Of a stretch of 6,378 nt of DNA, positions 6,016 through 6,378 are shown one piece after another; the stretch's first letter is position 1; each line of letters opens with the position of its first letter. Where the stretch lies: the NCBI GenBank assembly GCA_037968555.1, contig JBBKVS010000068.1, positions 1 to 6,378 on the forward strand. The letters run 5' to 3'. The notes beneath the pieces are model-generated. The model ran no database searches. It was not told the origin of the DNA and saw nothing but the letters and a program-made list of their open reading frames with translations. Source of the stretch: JAWXBM01 sp037968555. GTDB taxonomy: Bacteria; Pseudomonadota; Gammaproteobacteria; Xanthomonadales; SZUA-36. A program made the translations under genes and the position numbers.

Positions 6016-6378
6016 ACGATTTCGAGAACCAGCCGAGCCGGCTGAACGGGCGCTCTAGCCAATCGGCGAGCATTTTCTTTTCTTCCGCCTGCATGGGGCC
6101 GCACCACTGCAGGAGAATGTAGTAAGTCACGCTGTAAACCAGGCCGATCAGCAGTAACAAAACAGGCCCTGGCACGGTAATAATGGATTCGACCAGTACC
6201 GCAGGAACGACAGAGGCGATGGCTATAAGCGAGGTTATGCCCAGACTTTTCCAGGGCAGCAATCGCGCCAGCGGCACTTTAAGTACATGCTTGATTCGCG
6301 CCAGCGCGAAGACCTTGGCAAGCGCAGTAGCCAGCAGGGTCACCAGGATGGCGCCCATCAGATCGAAGCGGGCCAGGA
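6014..6378 (-). CDS. C-terminal end of a putative Wzx-type polysaccharide flippase (cut by right edge)
   Basis: The reading frame is open from the right window edge to a TAG stop, giving about 121 visible residues. It continues through LARFDLMGAILV at the edge, so the Met at 6358 is internal and not the start. Three hydrophobic segments are visible: one around MGAILVTLLATALAKVFALA, one around LGITSLIAIASVVPAVLV, and one around GPVLLLLIGLVYSVTYYILL. They are separated by a basic loop (RIKHVLKVPLARLLPWK) and followed by a charged, probably cytoplasmic tail of about 30 residues (MQAEEKKMLADWLERPF and on). The 'LMGA' helix followed by a basic loop with LLPWK and two more helices resembles the C-terminal end of oligosaccharide flippases (MVF superfamily), which move lipid-linked repeat units across the inner membrane. 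The key N-terminal regions are out of view. Another multi-pass EPS-locus membrane protein, such as a polymerase, is less likely but not excluded. Confidence 0.72.
   Translation of the reverse strand, partial: LARFDLMGAILVTLLATALAKVFALARIKHVLKVPLARLLPWKSLGITSLIAIASVVPAVLVESIITVPGPVLLLLIGLVYSVTYYILLQWCGPMQAEEKKMLADWLERPFSRLGWFSKS

Overview
This window is a piece of a polysaccharide (exopolysaccharide, capsule or O-antigen type) biosynthesis operon from a Gram-negative bacterium. By the look of the proteins and a moderately GC-rich composition (roughly mid-50s percent by eye), it is probably a beta- or gammaproteobacterium. All genes lie on the minus strand, so transcription runs from the right edge to the left edge. 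No RNA genes, mobile elements, CRISPR arrays, terminators or convincing promoters are visible, and no non-coding gap exceeds 16 bases.

In transcription order the layout is as follows. (1) The C-terminal end of a multi-pass membrane protein, best read as a Wzx-type polysaccharide flippase, is cut by the right edge. (2) A complete glutamine-dependent asparagine-synthetase-like amidotransferase (645 aa) has intact glutaminase and ATP-pyrophosphatase sites. (3) A GT4 (GT-B fold) glycosyltransferase of 382 aa starts inside the stop codon of the amidotransferase (ATGA overlap). (4) A heparinase II/III-like protein most likely starts at a GTG codon 23 bases inside the end of the glycosyltransferase gene, giving 742 aa, and has no visible signal peptide. 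(5) A second asparagine-synthetase-like amidotransferase begins one base after the heparinase stop codon. It runs off the left edge, with 235 residues visible.

The junctions are all tight: a 16-base gap, a 4-base overlap, a 23-base overlap and a 1-base gap. This implies one polycistronic message with translational coupling. The likely division of work is glycan assembly by the glycosyltransferase, export of the lipid-linked glycan by the flippase, and modification or cleavage of the glycan by the two amidotransferases and the lyase-like enzyme. AsnB-like proteins in surface-polysaccharide loci are known or suspected to amidate sugar carboxyl groups, and heparinase II/III folds act on uronic-acid polymers. 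A uronic-acid-containing, partly amidated polymer is therefore a reasonable but unproven reading. Such gene sets occur in exosortase A (XrtA/PEP-CTERM)-linked EPS loci, but no exosortase gene is present here, so that link stays an inference.

I did not find a clearly undescribed system. The more interesting points are the paired amidotransferases around a glycosyltransferase/lyase core, a lyase-like protein without an export signal, an ATG-TGA start-stop embedded in the lyase translation start, and a Glu-to-Asp change in the glycosyltransferase EX7E motif.
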